A stretch of 37,758 nt of DNA. Source: CAYPTY01 sp965659005. Lineage in GTDB: Bacteria > Bacteroidota > Rhodothermia > Balneolales > Balneolaceae. The translations under genes were made by a program, and so were the position numbers. Under the pieces are notes generated by a model that was given only the letters and a program-made list of their open reading frames with translations, ran no database searches and had not been told where the DNA came from. Location of the stretch: assembly GCA_965659005.1 (NCBI GenBank), contig CBFHVG010000005.1, forward strand, positions 1-37,758. Direction: 5' to 3'. Below are positions 8,568 through 17,572 of this stretch, piece after piece (the stretch's first letter is position 1; every line of letters begins with the position of its first letter).

Positions 8568-9284
8568 TTATTCTTCGTCAGCATCGGTAGACGCACTAGG
8601 TTGAACCAGTGGCTTACCTTCAGCAAGAAGTACGATTGAATCGATTAGAGTAATTGAACTTTCTTCCATTTCTGAAATCATTCTGTCAATTTTGGATACA
8701 CAATAGTTGTAACCAATTTGAAGAATAATACCTGATACAAGACCACCAGCAGTTGTAAGAAGGGCAACCTTAATACCGTTCGCTACAATGGAAGGAGAAA
8801 TATCTTGTGCTTGCTCAATCGCATCGAAAGCCTCAATCATACCAACTACCGTTCCAAGGAATCCAAGTAGTGGTGCAATAGCGATAAATAGAGACAACCA
8901 AACAAGTCCTCTTTCAAGGAAGCTCATTTCAATTGAACCATAAGCAGAGATTGCTTTCTCAGCAGCGTCAATACCTTCGTGGTAACGAAGAAGACCAGCC
9001 TGGAATACTGAAGCTACAGGGCCTCTTGTTTGAGCACATAGATCCTGAGCTGCTTCAACACCACCATTCTGAAGTGCTTCCTGTACATCCAGGATGAACT
9101 TACGAGTGTTAATATCTGCAAGGTTAAGTGTAATAATACGTTCAATAACGATTGCAAGACCTAAAATAAGGGCAACCAATACTGGCCACATCCATCCACC
9201 ACCCTCATTAAATTTTGCAACAATTACGTTAAAAAAGTTTTCATCTGCTGCTTGATAAAGCAAAAGAGCAATCGACGTTGCCAT
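8568..9284 (-). CDS. exbB: MotA/TolQ/ExbB proton channel family protein
   Basis: The proton-conducting stator subunit that, with ExbD, turns proton motive force into work on TonB or a Tol-like partner. Transmembrane segments are seen near the N-terminus (WMWPVLVALILGLAIVIER) and as the paired helices around APLLGFLGTVVGMIEAFDAI and VALLTTAGGLVSGIILQIGY, which form the family signature. The reading frame extends two codons further to a GTG at 9290, but the ATG at 9284-9282 is preferred: GGAG lies 5 bases before it, while the same GGAG would run into the GTG. This gives 238 residues. It is the first gene of the operon and a good promoter lies at 9338-9366. Confidence 0.93.
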   Translation of the reverse strand: MATSIALLLYQAADENFFNVIVAKFNEGGGWMWPVLVALILGLAIVIERIITLNLADINTRKFILDVQEALQNGGVEAAQDLCAQTRGPVASVFQAGLLRYHEGIDAAEKAISAYGSIEMSFLERGLVWLSLFIAIAPLLGFLGTVVGMIEAFDAIEQAQDISPSIVANGIKVALLTTAGGLVSGIILQIGYNYCVSKIDRMISEMEESSITLIDSIVLLAEGKPLVQPSASTDADEE

Positions 9285-9337
9285 GTTCACTCCGATTATA
9301 AAAGTTTGTGTTTATACTTGTTAGAAAATGAGGCAAA

Positions 9338-9366
9338 AGAATAGGTCATTTTAAAATAAATGTCAA
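9338..9366 (-). promoter_or_regulatory. Promoter of the exbB operon
   Basis: On the minus strand TTGACA (9366-9361), a 17-base spacer and TATTCT (9343-9338). Read in Bacteroidota terms this is TTG, 20 bases, TATTCTTT, close to the TAnnTTTG -7 element. It stands about 54 bases before the preferred exbB ATG. Confidence 0.6.
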
Positions 9367-9444
9367 AGCACTCAATCCTTTAAATGTTAAATAATAACAC
9401 ACGAAATGAAGGTTTAATGAATTACTAAAATTCGCTTAATACGC

Positions 9445-12400
9445 TTAGAAAATTGCACTTATGGTAAACTTTCCGGTATGAATTGGCATTGACCCAGACA
9501 CAGTTCTTGCATCGTAATTTAATGTAAACCTTATCAGACGGCTCGCATTGTAACTTGCGTTGACCCCCCAGATCATATTCCGCCCCTCTCCAAGTCCCTC
9601 AGTAAGTTCAAAAATTCCGAAGCTACTTGATTGATTTTTGAGGTTCACATTTCTGAATTCAGCCTTCCAATTGGTCTGAATTTTTCTAAATAAAAAAGCT
9701 CTGGATTCTAATTTTATTTTCTGCATTTGTGCTGAAACCTCTTCAGCTGGCAAGCGATCTTTTTTTGTAGACAGTGTGAGAGTTAGTGTAGAAGAAAAGG
9801 ATCTGTTAAAAATAATATTGAAACCGGGTTCAATATTCAGCTCATCAATATCAAAGTTTCTGTTAATAAGTCTATCACTTATCGATTTATTAAATCCATA
9901 TTCAGACCTTAAAATGAGACCATATCTCCAAAGGGGTCTCACTTCGAAATTTAAACGATAGTATTTTGAATCAAGCTTTTGTACTTCCCCACTTCTTTGA
10001 TTAAGTGATCTATTATCCTGAAAACTCAACTGCATCTCTACATCATCATAGTCAGGAAATAAATCCAGCTCCTTTTCAATAAATAAGTTCCCCTGTATGG
10101 TAGTTGAATCATTTCTGAATGAATTAACCTTTAACAGATAAATATCCGAAAGGTTATCTGATGTACTGCTTTCTCTGACAGTAATTCTTGAGTTTAACCT
10201 TAACTGCTGAAGCCATTTACTACTTAAAGTTTTGAATGGACTTATTTCATTCTGAAGCCTTAGGTTTAATGTAATAATGGGTAGTAACTGATCAGATGGA
10301 AGGAATTGCCTTATAAATGTCCCTTCATTTGGAGTTAGTTCTGGAAAAAATTCATCGATCTGTTGCACTCCATCATCATTAAGATCATTCCATGTAAAAA
10401 GTCCCAGCTCCGGTCCCACTTCTATATATGATTCCTGTAGTATAGCGCGTCTTTCTGTGTTGGTTTCATAAAAGAATGAACCGCTAAGCGCTTCTGATTT
10501 TAGCTGATAACGGGTATTTGATCTGATCAGAATACCTCTTCTATTTAAGTTGCCTAATTGTTCAAAATCTTCAGTAAATGTTTTATTCCTTAAAGTAATC
10601 TGCTGTTCCGTTCTGAAGTAAGATGAGAGACGCACATTCATAAAATAATTCTGTTCCAAAGCTTCAGAAGCTTTTTTTAGGTTATTCCGATTAACTAAAT
10701 CGTCTCTGCGATAGATTATTCGACTGCCTAACTCTAACTTATTTATGGTGTAGCTGAATCCCGGACCTATTTCCAGAAAACTAAATGAGCTATTAGATAA
10801 TGAATCGTTTTGGGCATCTCTCTGTTTTCGGTTTTCCTGCTCATAGTAGAAGTTTGGCTTGAAATCATTATTTAGGAATGTAGTATGATATTCCAGTGTC
10901 GCAATATTTCTGAACCAATTTGCATTCTCGGATATAACTTCATCCTTACTTTGCACAAAGTCTTGATCATAACTAAGATTCAGTTTTGACCCTGATGTTG
11001 TATTTAAGTCTAATGACTGTCGTTTTGAATCTAAACCGAATCGTTGTAGAGCTCCATAATTCAATGAAGATTGTACTTTTCTATTACTTAAACTTAGTTG
11101 CACCTCATCCAGTGTTTCCTCGCTTTGGTTGAAGGAAGATAAGTTCCATTGCCTTGCAAATTCGATATCTCTTGTTCTATCAAAGAATGAGAAATTACCC
11201 CCTGAAAATCTCCTCCGAACATTTAATGCTGCAGTTCCAGTTGCAAAGGGAAGATCATTAATTGAGATCCCAGATAAGTATGCTATATCAGTATTATCAT
11301 CATCATCTATGTCAGAAAACCTGTTTAGATCAGTGTAGCTACCTGCCCATTCCCCATACAACTCAATCTTATCGCTTACTTTAAATCTACTATCGATTGA
11401 CGCCATTTGCTGCAGTAAAGGTGCCGGCAGTTGCCGGAATGGTTCATAATCTCCATTAGCAGGACCCACCCATTCAAATAGCAATCCATTTACAGCTCCA
11501 CCTACCCTTTGATAACTCCCATTTCCACTCTCGACTCTGGAAAAATTAACTGTAAAGACAGCTTCTGGTGATCCTGGAAGGTGTTTAAATATCTCATATA
11601 CCTGCCCATTAAACAGTGTATCCATTTTAGCATATAAAACTTCATTGAGATTAGCTGAGAGATCTACTGAATCAGCTCCACTAGTTATAGCAACGCCAAG
11701 ATTATCACCAGCATTTTTTAGAACATTGATATCATCAGCGGTTAAAGCTCTTTGAGATAGTAAATTATCACCATCCGCTTCTCTCAGAAAAGTCACACCC
11801 ACATTTAAACGACCATCCAGAAGTCCATCTTCCCTTCCCTCAGCTGCAACAAGTGTTCTTGTGAAATCCTGATCCAAATATTGATATTCAACATTGATTC
11901 TGCTTTCATCCTTAATGAGCATGTTGTTGGTAAAATAGATTTCACCAATCCCATAATCGATGATGTAATCATTTTCAGCACCTCGAACAACTTCCCTGCC
12001 ATTAATATAAACTCGCTCAGAACCAGCCAGTATAGTTACGAATTGTCTATCATTTCGCCCTGTGAGTCTGTAAGGTCCCTGCAATCCATCCTGACCCTGA
12101 AAAAACTCTCTTCTAAATGTACCTCTTGCAACAGACAATGCTGAAGTATAATCTCCATACTTTGAGTTGATTTGCCCGTTAGCTCCCTGAAGCCGTCTGT
12201 TAATTCTAGCGAATTCTGTATTCTGAAATCTAAGGTCCACATCACCCATTTGTAAACGAGCTGCATTTGATTCCACCTGAATAAAAACTCTGTCAAATTC
12301 ACGAAGATTCTGCGTGCTCCCATCCGGTTGAATGGGTAAACTTTTGTCAGTTAAGGCAGCTGAAATACTTACATCTTCAGTCAACTTACCATCCAATTGA

Positions 12401-12918
12401 AACTGCAGACCACTTTCCAGTGCAAAATCTTGATTTGACCCAACAGTAAATCCACGGGTCAAACTACCGGATTGCTGTAGCTCACCACCATATGAATTCT
12501 GATTACCGATGACGTTTGATTCAAACCTATTTACCTGTTCACTACTACTATCCGTTAAAAATGATCTATCAGTGACAACCTGATAATTGGAATAGGTTCT
12601 GTTTATAAAAATCAGCACTGATTGATAGGTGATAATCAGACTATCTGTCTCCTGAAATTCAATCTTGCTGTCATTTTTTAATGCCCAGAATCCACTCATT
12701 GGATTGAATGACCATAAGGTGTCATCCAGTTGAAGATTGTTCTTTTTGACAGTGATACTCTCTTCTATTACCCAGTTACCAAGATATACTGAGGAATTCT
12801 TGCTGAATGGTTGTATAACCTTTCGCATTGAGCTGATCTGCTGGGCATGAGCATCATTGATGTTTATAAACATCATACATGCGCACAGCGCAACGGTAAG
12901 TGAGCTGATCGATTTCAG
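9445..12918 (-). CDS. Very large outer-membrane beta-barrel-like protein, function unknown
   Basis: About 1157 residues with the extended start (1143 from the ATG at 12876). I do not recognise a characterised family. The N-terminal third has a conserved-looking stretch (GSLTRGFTVGSNQDFALESG, then LQLDGKL-like, ALTDKSLPIQPDGSTQNLREFDRVFIQ) of the kind I associate with large Bacteroidota/Chlorobi surface proteins, and a segment VYINGREVVRGAENDYIIDY followed by GEIYFTNN that looks like a small all-beta domain. The rest is alternating aromatic/polar strands typical of a big barrel, ending in KFTISAIF with terminal Phe. The ATG at 12876 gives a poor signal peptide, whereas reading on upstream in frame to a CTG at 12918 (or ATT at 12921) gives MKSISSLTVALCACMMFINI-NDAHA, a proper one; an in-frame TGA lies just upstream. 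It follows dsbD by 52 bases and is probably cotranscribed. Confidence 0.8.
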   Translation of the reverse strand: MKSISSLTVALCACMMFININDAHAQQISSMRKVIQPFSKNSSVYLGNWVIEESITVKKNNLQLDDTLWSFNPMSGFWALKNDSKIEFQETDSLIITYQSVLIFINRTYSNYQVVTDRSFLTDSSSEQVNRFESNVIGNQNSYGGELQQSGSLTRGFTVGSNQDFALESGLQFQLDGKLTEDVSISAALTDKSLPIQPDGSTQNLREFDRVFIQVESNAARLQMGDVDLRFQNTEFARINRRLQGANGQINSKYGDYTSALSVARGTFRREFFQGQDGLQGPYRLTGRNDRQFVTILAGSERVYINGREVVRGAENDYIIDYGIGEIYFTNNMLIKDESRINVEYQYLDQDFTRTLVAAEGREDGLLDGRLNVGVTFLREADGDNLLSQRALTADDINVLKNAGDNLGVAITSGADSVDLSANLNEVLYAKMDTLFNGQVYEIFKHLPGSPEAVFTVNFSRVESGNGSYQRVGGAVNGLLFEWVGPANGDYEPFRQLPAPLLQQMASIDSRFKVSDKIELYGEWAGSYTDLNRFSDIDDDDNTDIAYLSGISINDLPFATGTAALNVRRRFSGGNFSFFDRTRDIEFARQWNLSSFNQSEETLDEVQLSLSNRKVQSSLNYGALQRFGLDSKRQSLDLNTTSGSKLNLSYDQDFVQSKDEVISENANWFRNIATLEYHTTFLNNDFKPNFYYEQENRKQRDAQNDSLSNSSFSFLEIGPGFSYTINKLELGSRIIYRRDDLVNRNNLKKASEALEQNYFMNVRLSSYFRTEQQITLRNKTFTEDFEQLGNLNRRGILIRSNTRYQLKSEALSGSFFYETNTERRAILQESYIEVGPELGLFTWNDLNDDGVQQIDEFFPELTPNEGTFIRQFLPSDQLLPIITLNLRLQNEISPFKTLSSKWLQQLRLNSRITVRESSTSDNLSDIYLLKVNSFRNDSTTIQGNLFIEKELDLFPDYDDVEMQLSFQDNRSLNQRSGEVQKLDSKYYRLNFEVRPLWRYGLILRSEYGFNKSISDRLINRNFDIDELNIEPGFNIIFNRSFSSTLTLTLSTKKDRLPAEEVSAQMQKIKLESRAFLFRKIQTNWKAEFRNVNLKNQSSSFGIFELTEGLGEGRNMIWGVNASYNASRLIRFTLNYDARTVSGSMPIHTGKFTISAIF

Positions 12919-12970
12919 AATACTATACTGTGTTCAAGAGTAAGTAGCGGTAAATCGAATATAACAGGTC

Positions 12971-14881
12971 TTAGTTTGAATCTTTGTATCTGCTTAAAGC
13001 AAGGTCAAGAAAAGATACGAACTCTTCTTCATTTGAATAACCAATAAGCTGATTTAAAATTTCCTCATTTTCCGGATCAACTATGGTATATGTTGGAAGG
13101 GCAACTGTTCCCGTTAATTCAAACTGAAACATCTGGTTTTTTTCTCCATCAACACCATCATCTGTGAATAATCTAACCAGCTTCATTTGGTTAAATCGTT
13201 GTTGTACTGACTCAAGAGGAAATACATTTGCTTCCATTGCACGGCAATTTGTACAGGTATAGCCGGTAAAATCAATTAATACAGGAACACCTTCTGCTTT
13301 GGCTTCCAGAATAGATTGCGCATAATCTTCTGACCAGTTTCCTTCTTCAGAAAGAGTTCTTGATCCTGATATCGCGTTCACTGAAGCTACAACGCTTACA
13401 TCTGTAGCTTGTTTAGGAGGAAGCCAAGCATCCCAGATACCAAGTGATGCACCAAGTAATCCAGGAATCAGATAGAAACTGAATAGTAGTAAAGGAATTG
13501 ATAGTAGTAATCTGCCCGGGCCAATGCTCTCTGGTTTTTGTTCATGCTTCAGAGCATATACACCAAGAACATATAAACCGGCAAGAAGGAAAATTGCAAT
13601 CCATGCTGCTATGGTAAATGGACGAGAAACCAGATCCCATCCCCAAACTAGATCAGCATTGGAAATGAATTTAAATGCAGCCGCAAGCTCAACAAATCCG
13701 AGTAAAACTTTAACGACATTCATCCATGATCCACTTTTTGGCAAAGACTCAAGCCATTTTGGAAAAAGGGCGAATAATACGAATGGGCTAGCAAAAGCTG
13801 CTGAAAATCCAATCATCCCTATAATTGGATAAAACCATTCTCCTCCGGCAGTAGCCGCCAATACACCGCCCACAAATGGCGCTGTACATGAAAAGGATAC
13901 TGCACTAATGGTAAGTGACATAAAGAGTATACCCGCTATTCCGGATGATTCATTACTCTTTTTGTTAAGCCAATTTGTTAACTGATGTGGTAATTGTAAT
14001 TCATACATACCTAGTAAACTGAAGGCAAAGAATACAAGCACTAAGCCAATCATGAGATTCACCCAAGGGTTACTGGCAAAGTTATTTGCACCGGAGACAC
14101 CCAGTACAGCCGCGAGTATTGCTCCGAGGGCCGTAAAGGTTATAACTATCATCAAACCAAATAGTAATGCTTTAGAAACAGGATTTCCTTTTACCTGAGC
14201 ATCAGACTGCTTTGAAAAGAATGAAACCGTTAAGGGTATCATCGGGAATACACAGGGAGTTAGTAAGGCTGCAAAGCCGGCTGTGAGTGCAAGCCAGAAG
14301 AAGGATAGAAATCCATCACTACCCAGAGATGCATTCTTTCTTGTATCACTTGGAGTTGTTTCTGACTCACCAAAACCTGTAACAGGATTCTCTGCAACGC
14401 CTTCTAAAATTATAGAAGCTTGAATAATCTTTTTTGCTGGAGGTAAACAAACCCTGTCATCGCAGACCTGATAGAAGGCTTCGATTTCAAAAAAGGTTTC
14501 ACCCTGTAAGTCAGGATGAAGTGCAATAGGTATTTCAAAAGTGGCAAGCGTGCTGTGCCAGCCTAGCTCAACTTCGAAGTTCGGATCAAACTCTATGTCC
14601 GGGGCTGATTCTTTTACATCTCCGGCAATTAAAACATTTGGGGAGATTGATGAAAATTTGGTTGGGAATGGACCGCCGTCTTTTGGATTGTCAACCGAAT
14701 AAAGATGCCAGATACCTTCAATATTTGCCTCAATTGTGATGTTAAAGATCGAACCAGCTTCAACTTTCTCAGGTTGGTTAATTACTTCAAACTTTACCGG
14801 ATCAGGTATCTGAGCTAATAACAAAAAAGGGAATAGCAATATAATTGCCATTCCCCTACCGATAGAATTGAATAATTTCAT
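12971..14881 (-). CDS. dsbD: Thiol:disulfide interchange protein DsbD
   Basis: A 636-residue inner-membrane reductant carrier that passes electrons from cytoplasmic thioredoxin to periplasmic targets. All three modules are present: signal peptide (1-23), periplasmic alpha domain with Cys140 and Cys145 (YQVCDDRVCLPP), the multi-helix beta domain (about 190-480) with Cys210 in LLTPCVFPMIP and Cys332 in SFSCTAPFVGG, and a C-terminal thioredoxin-like gamma domain with the active site CTNC (543-546). Length is near the family norm. It begins 23 bases after rplI on the same strand, so it probably rides on the ribosomal protein transcript. Likely clients are envelope cysteine proteins or cytochrome c maturation; none is encoded in the window. 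Confidence 0.95.
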   Translation of the reverse strand: MKLFNSIGRGMAIILLFPFLLLAQIPDPVKFEVINQPEKVEAGSIFNITIEANIEGIWHLYSVDNPKDGGPFPTKFSSISPNVLIAGDVKESAPDIEFDPNFEVELGWHSTLATFEIPIALHPDLQGETFFEIEAFYQVCDDRVCLPPAKKIIQASIILEGVAENPVTGFGESETTPSDTRKNASLGSDGFLSFFWLALTAGFAALLTPCVFPMIPLTVSFFSKQSDAQVKGNPVSKALLFGLMIVITFTALGAILAAVLGVSGANNFASNPWVNLMIGLVLVFFAFSLLGMYELQLPHQLTNWLNKKSNESSGIAGILFMSLTISAVSFSCTAPFVGGVLAATAGGEWFYPIIGMIGFSAAFASPFVLFALFPKWLESLPKSGSWMNVVKVLLGFVELAAAFKFISNADLVWGWDLVSRPFTIAAWIAIFLLAGLYVLGVYALKHEQKPESIGPGRLLLSIPLLLFSFYLIPGLLGASLGIWDAWLPPKQATDVSVVASVNAISGSRTLSEEGNWSEDYAQSILEAKAEGVPVLIDFTGYTCTNCRAMEANVFPLESVQQRFNQMKLVRLFTDDGVDGEKNQMFQFELTGTVALPTYTIVDPENEEILNQLIGYSNEEEFVSFLDLALSRYKDSN

Positions 14882-14904
14882 AATAAATCAGGTAATAAAG
14901 CTTT

Positions 14905-15354
14905 TTAAGCTTCGGCTTTCACTACCCAGAATTTAACAGTCGGTTTGATGTCACCTAAAAGGTTAACTGATGCAGTGTATTCACCTAGAGCTTTTACATC
15001 TTGATCTAAGGTAATCTTTCGGCGATCGATTTCAATACCTTTTTCTGCAAGAGCTTCTGCAATATTTGCATTAGTAATAGTACCGAAGATCTTATCATCT
15101 TCTCCGGTAGTTACTGATAATGTTAACGAACTAGCTTCAATTTGTTGTGCTAATTCTTTTGCATTGTCTACAGTGATTTCTGCTTTAAGCTCAGCATACT
15201 GTTGCATTCGCTCATGCTCTTTAAGTGCAGACTTAGTAGCAAGTACTGCTTTAGCCTGTGGAATTAGGAAATTTCTGCCGTAACCGTCTTTAACTTCAAC
15301 AAGGTCACCAGCATATCCTAATTTTTCTACGTCTTCTTTAAGTATAACTTTCAT
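14905..15354 (-). CDS. rplI: 50S ribosomal protein bL9
   Basis: A 149-residue ribosomal protein of normal length. The N-terminal domain has the L9 signature GYAGDLVEVKDGYGRNFLIP (13-32), followed by the long linking helix (ALKEHERMQQYAELKAEI) and the C-terminal domain (DDKIFGTITNANIAEAL, IDRRKITLD). It binds 23S rRNA and helps maintain translational fidelity. It is third in the rpsF-rpsR-rplI operon, 16 bases after rpsR, and is followed closely by dsbD. Confidence 0.98.
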   Translation of the reverse strand: MKVILKEDVEKLGYAGDLVEVKDGYGRNFLIPQAKAVLATKSALKEHERMQQYAELKAEITVDNAKELAQQIEASSLTLSVTTGEDDKIFGTITNANIAEALAEKGIEIDRRKITLDQDVKALGEYTASVNLLGDIKPTVKFWVVKAEA

Positions 15355-15370
15355 TTCGAGAACCTCTTAT

Positions 15371-15622
15371 CTATCGTAAGTTTTCAGCAACAAATGGAAT
15401 GAGACCAATAAATCTTGCACGCTTGATAGCAGTTGCAAGTTGTCTCTGATGCTTTGAGCTGGTTCCAGTTACACGACGTGGTAGAATTTTACCCTGGTCG
15501 TTAATAAATCTTTTTAATGTATCGACATCTTTATAATCGATATACTCAACGCCATTTTTGGTAAAACGACATTCTCTGGTTTTTTGATAACCTTTCTTTG
15601 GATGCGATGGATTCTTAATCAT
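15371..15622 (-). CDS. rpsR: 30S ribosomal protein bS18
   Basis: An 83-residue small-subunit protein that binds 16S rRNA together with S6. The family signature is seen as YIDYKDVDTLKRFI followed by GKILPRRVTGTSSKHQRQL (about 50-68) and the basic helix AIKRARFIGLIPF. The N-terminus is Lys-rich and contains a single Cys (ECRF). It lies 18 bases after rpsF; there is no ssb gene between them, unlike in many Gram-positive operons. Confidence 0.98.
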   Translation of the reverse strand: MIKNPSHPKKGYQKTRECRFTKNGVEYIDYKDVDTLKRFINDQGKILPRRVTGTSSKHQRQLATAIKRARFIGLIPFVAENLR

Positions 15623-15640
15623 GTCCTATTTCCTTTCTGC

Positions 15641-16003
15641 TTATTCTTCAGTTTGAACTGGTTCAAAAATACTCGGTAGTTCATTTTTCTTTTGAAGCTC
15701 TCTGTGACGAAGCATTTTAGCATCGTACTTCAGAGTTAGAAATCTGAGAATGTTATCATCGATTCTCATCATTCTTTCGTATGCAGAAATAGCCGTTGCA
15801 GGTGCATGGAAATATGCATTCACATAATAACCGCTTCCTTTTTTGTCCATTTCATAGGCCAGCTGGCGAAGGCCCCATTCATCGATTTCCTCGATATCAG
15901 CACCGTTATCGCTGAGTAATTTTTTGTACTTCTCAACAACGGCTTTGTAATCGTCTTCTTCCAATACTGGATTGACGATATAGGTTAGCTCGTAATAATT
16001 CAT
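15641..16003 (-). CDS. rpsF: 30S ribosomal protein bS6
   Basis: A 120-residue protein with the S6 ferredoxin-like fold: MNYYELTYIVNP, the helix DDYKAVVEKYKKLLSDNG, the strand EEIDEWGLRQLAYEMDKKGSG (S6 signature WGxRxLAY) and YYVNAYFHAP, then the LRFLTLKYD strand. It pairs with S18 on the platform of the 30S subunit. It is the first gene of its operon. A candidate promoter (16074-16103) and a 5'-terminal hairpin (16038-16065) precede it, which may allow feedback by the S6:S18 complex as known in other bacteria. Confidence 0.97.
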   Translation of the reverse strand: MNYYELTYIVNPVLEEDDYKAVVEKYKKLLSDNGADIEEIDEWGLRQLAYEMDKKGSGYYVNAYFHAPATAISAYERMMRIDDNILRFLTLKYDAKMLRHRELQKKNELPSIFEPVQTEE

Positions 16004-16037
16004 ATGTTTTGTCTTTGGTTGTCTTCAGTTGAAAACA

Positions 16038-16065
16038 GTCACCCGATGCACTTTGCCCGAGTAAC
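16038..16065 (-). promoter_or_regulatory. Candidate structured leader of rpsF
   Basis: In the minus-strand transcript, bases 16065-16059 can pair with 16044-16038 (7 bp, three of them G-U), enclosing an internal loop and an apical 3-bp stem (GCA/UGC, loop AAG). The hairpin would lie at the very 5' end of the transcript predicted from the promoter at 16074-16103, 34 bases before the rpsF start. S6:S18-binding leaders are known in front of rpsF in other bacteria, but the CCG triplet of the described motif is not seen here, so the role is a guess. Confidence 0.35.
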
Positions 16066-16073
16066 AGAGCCTA

Positions 16074-16103
16074 ATAAGATATCGCTTTTTTCTCTTTATT
16101 CAA
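16074..16103 (-). promoter_or_regulatory. Candidate promoter of the rpsF operon
   Basis: On the minus strand TTG (16103-16101), 19 bases, TATCTTAT (16081-16074), a moderate match to the Bacteroidota TTG...TAnnTTTG pattern. It overlaps the gap behind nuoN, which has no recognisable terminator of its own. Confidence 0.45.
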
Positions 16104-16108
16104 ATGAA

Positions 16109-17566
16109 TTAAAGAGTATGATATCCACCGAATTGATAGAATGAATTGATGATATCAATCAATCCGTTTACAGGTAGAAGTGGTTCGATTCCGTAGTAGA
16201 GAGTTAGTATAGCCAGGATCGAGATAGCGCCCTTTGTCATAAAAGTCGGGTCAAACAGTGTAACCTCTTTATGCGCTTCCTTAAAGTATAGAAATACCAT
16301 CACTCGCAGGTAATAATACACACTTGCAGCACTGGCAAGAACACCAACAACAGCAAGCCAGATTAGGTCGGCATTAATCGCTGCTGCGAAAACATAATAC
16401 TTTCCTATGAAACCAATAAATGGCGGGATGCCGGCAAGGGAGAATAGAAATACAGATAACATTACACCCATTATTGGACGCTGAAAACCTAATCCAGCAT
16501 AGTTCTGTACTTCAGAAAAATCGAGACCTTTATTTCTTTCGTAGTATGCAATTACACCGAATGCACCCACATTCATTACCGAATAAGCAAAGAGATAAAA
16601 TAATACAGCACTATATCCTTCTGTTGTACCGGCGCTGAGACCAACCAGAATATAGCCAGCATGAGCAATTGACGAGTAAGCAAGCATTCTCTTTACATTA
16701 TCCTGAGCCATAGCAACAACATTACCAACAATCATGGTAACTACTGAAATCCCAATAAAAATACTTTGTAGTTGTAGCTCTTCGTTTCCGTCAAAAGCTC
16801 TGGTAAGTACCAGAATAAATGCGACAAATGTAGCTGCTTTTGAAGCAGTTGCCATGTAGGCAGTAAGTGTTGTTGGAGTTCCCTGATAAACATCTGGAGT
16901 CCACATATGAAATGGAACCGCTGAAACTTTAAAGAGGAATCCAATTAATAAAAGAGCAGCTCCGGCAATAAAGAGTAGATCAGTAGATGCAGCTTCAGAT
17001 ATAGCCGGTAGACTTGTTGTCCCGGTTGCACCATAAATTAAAGAAATACCATAGAGTAGGAACCCTGTTGAAAAAGCACCCAATAAGAAATATTTAAGAG
17101 CTGATTCTGCTCCTTCTTTTTCTTCTCTTATCAGGCCTGCCATTACATATAGACAGATAGACATTGTCTCTAATCCAATAAACAATGTGATCATGTCGTT
17201 TGCCCCTGCAAGGCATAGCATGCCTGTGGTTGCAAAGAGTATTAAAGCATAAATCTCACCATAGTTATGATCGATGTCTTGCAAATAATCCTGAGAGATA
17301 AATACACAGAATAGAGAGCTTAATAGAATTATTACCCAACCAAATGCAACTGGTCCCCCATAGGCTAACATATTCATAAATGAATAACCCGAAGGCTCAA
17401 CAATAGAATTTATGCTGAAGTATAACGCAGCTAATAAACTTAGGGAGGTGATCCAGAATGGAATACTGGTTTCTTTTCGAAATGCTTCAACAAGTATTAC
17501 AACAAGACCAGCTACACCTGTAATAACACCTGGTAAAAAAGAATAAATATCGCCTAAGTAATCCAT
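16109..17566 (-). CDS. nuoN: NADH-quinone oxidoreductase subunit N
   Basis: A 485-residue antiporter-like subunit of the complex I membrane arm, with about 14 transmembrane helices. The key charged residues of the proton channel are visible: Glu133 in FIGLETMSICLYVMAGL, Lys158 in ALKYFLLGAFSTGFLLYG and the broken-helix lysine in LFKVSAVPFHMWTPDVYQGTPT. It catalyses proton translocation coupled to quinone reduction by the peripheral arm, whose genes are not in the window. It lies 6 bases after the pterin dehydratase gene and is last of the nuoL-nuoM-PCD-nuoN group. Confidence 0.97.
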   Translation of the reverse strand: MDYLGDIYSFLPGVITGVAGLVVILVEAFRKETSIPFWITSLSLLAALYFSINSIVEPSGYSFMNMLAYGGPVAFGWVIILLSSLFCVFISQDYLQDIDHNYGEIYALILFATTGMLCLAGANDMITLFIGLETMSICLYVMAGLIREEKEGAESALKYFLLGAFSTGFLLYGISLIYGATGTTSLPAISEAASTDLLFIAGAALLLIGFLFKVSAVPFHMWTPDVYQGTPTTLTAYMATASKAATFVAFILVLTRAFDGNEELQLQSIFIGISVVTMIVGNVVAMAQDNVKRMLAYSSIAHAGYILVGLSAGTTEGYSAVLFYLFAYSVMNVGAFGVIAYYERNKGLDFSEVQNYAGLGFQRPIMGVMLSVFLFSLAGIPPFIGFIGKYYVFAAAINADLIWLAVVGVLASAASVYYYLRVMVFLYFKEAHKEVTLFDPTFMTKGAISILAILTLYYGIEPLLPVNGLIDIINSFYQFGGYHTL

Positions 17567-17572
17567 TTAATG

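Noticed and set aside
9285..9290. GTG start for exbB
   Set aside because: The GGAG ribosome site would run into this codon but is ideally spaced for the ATG at 9284.
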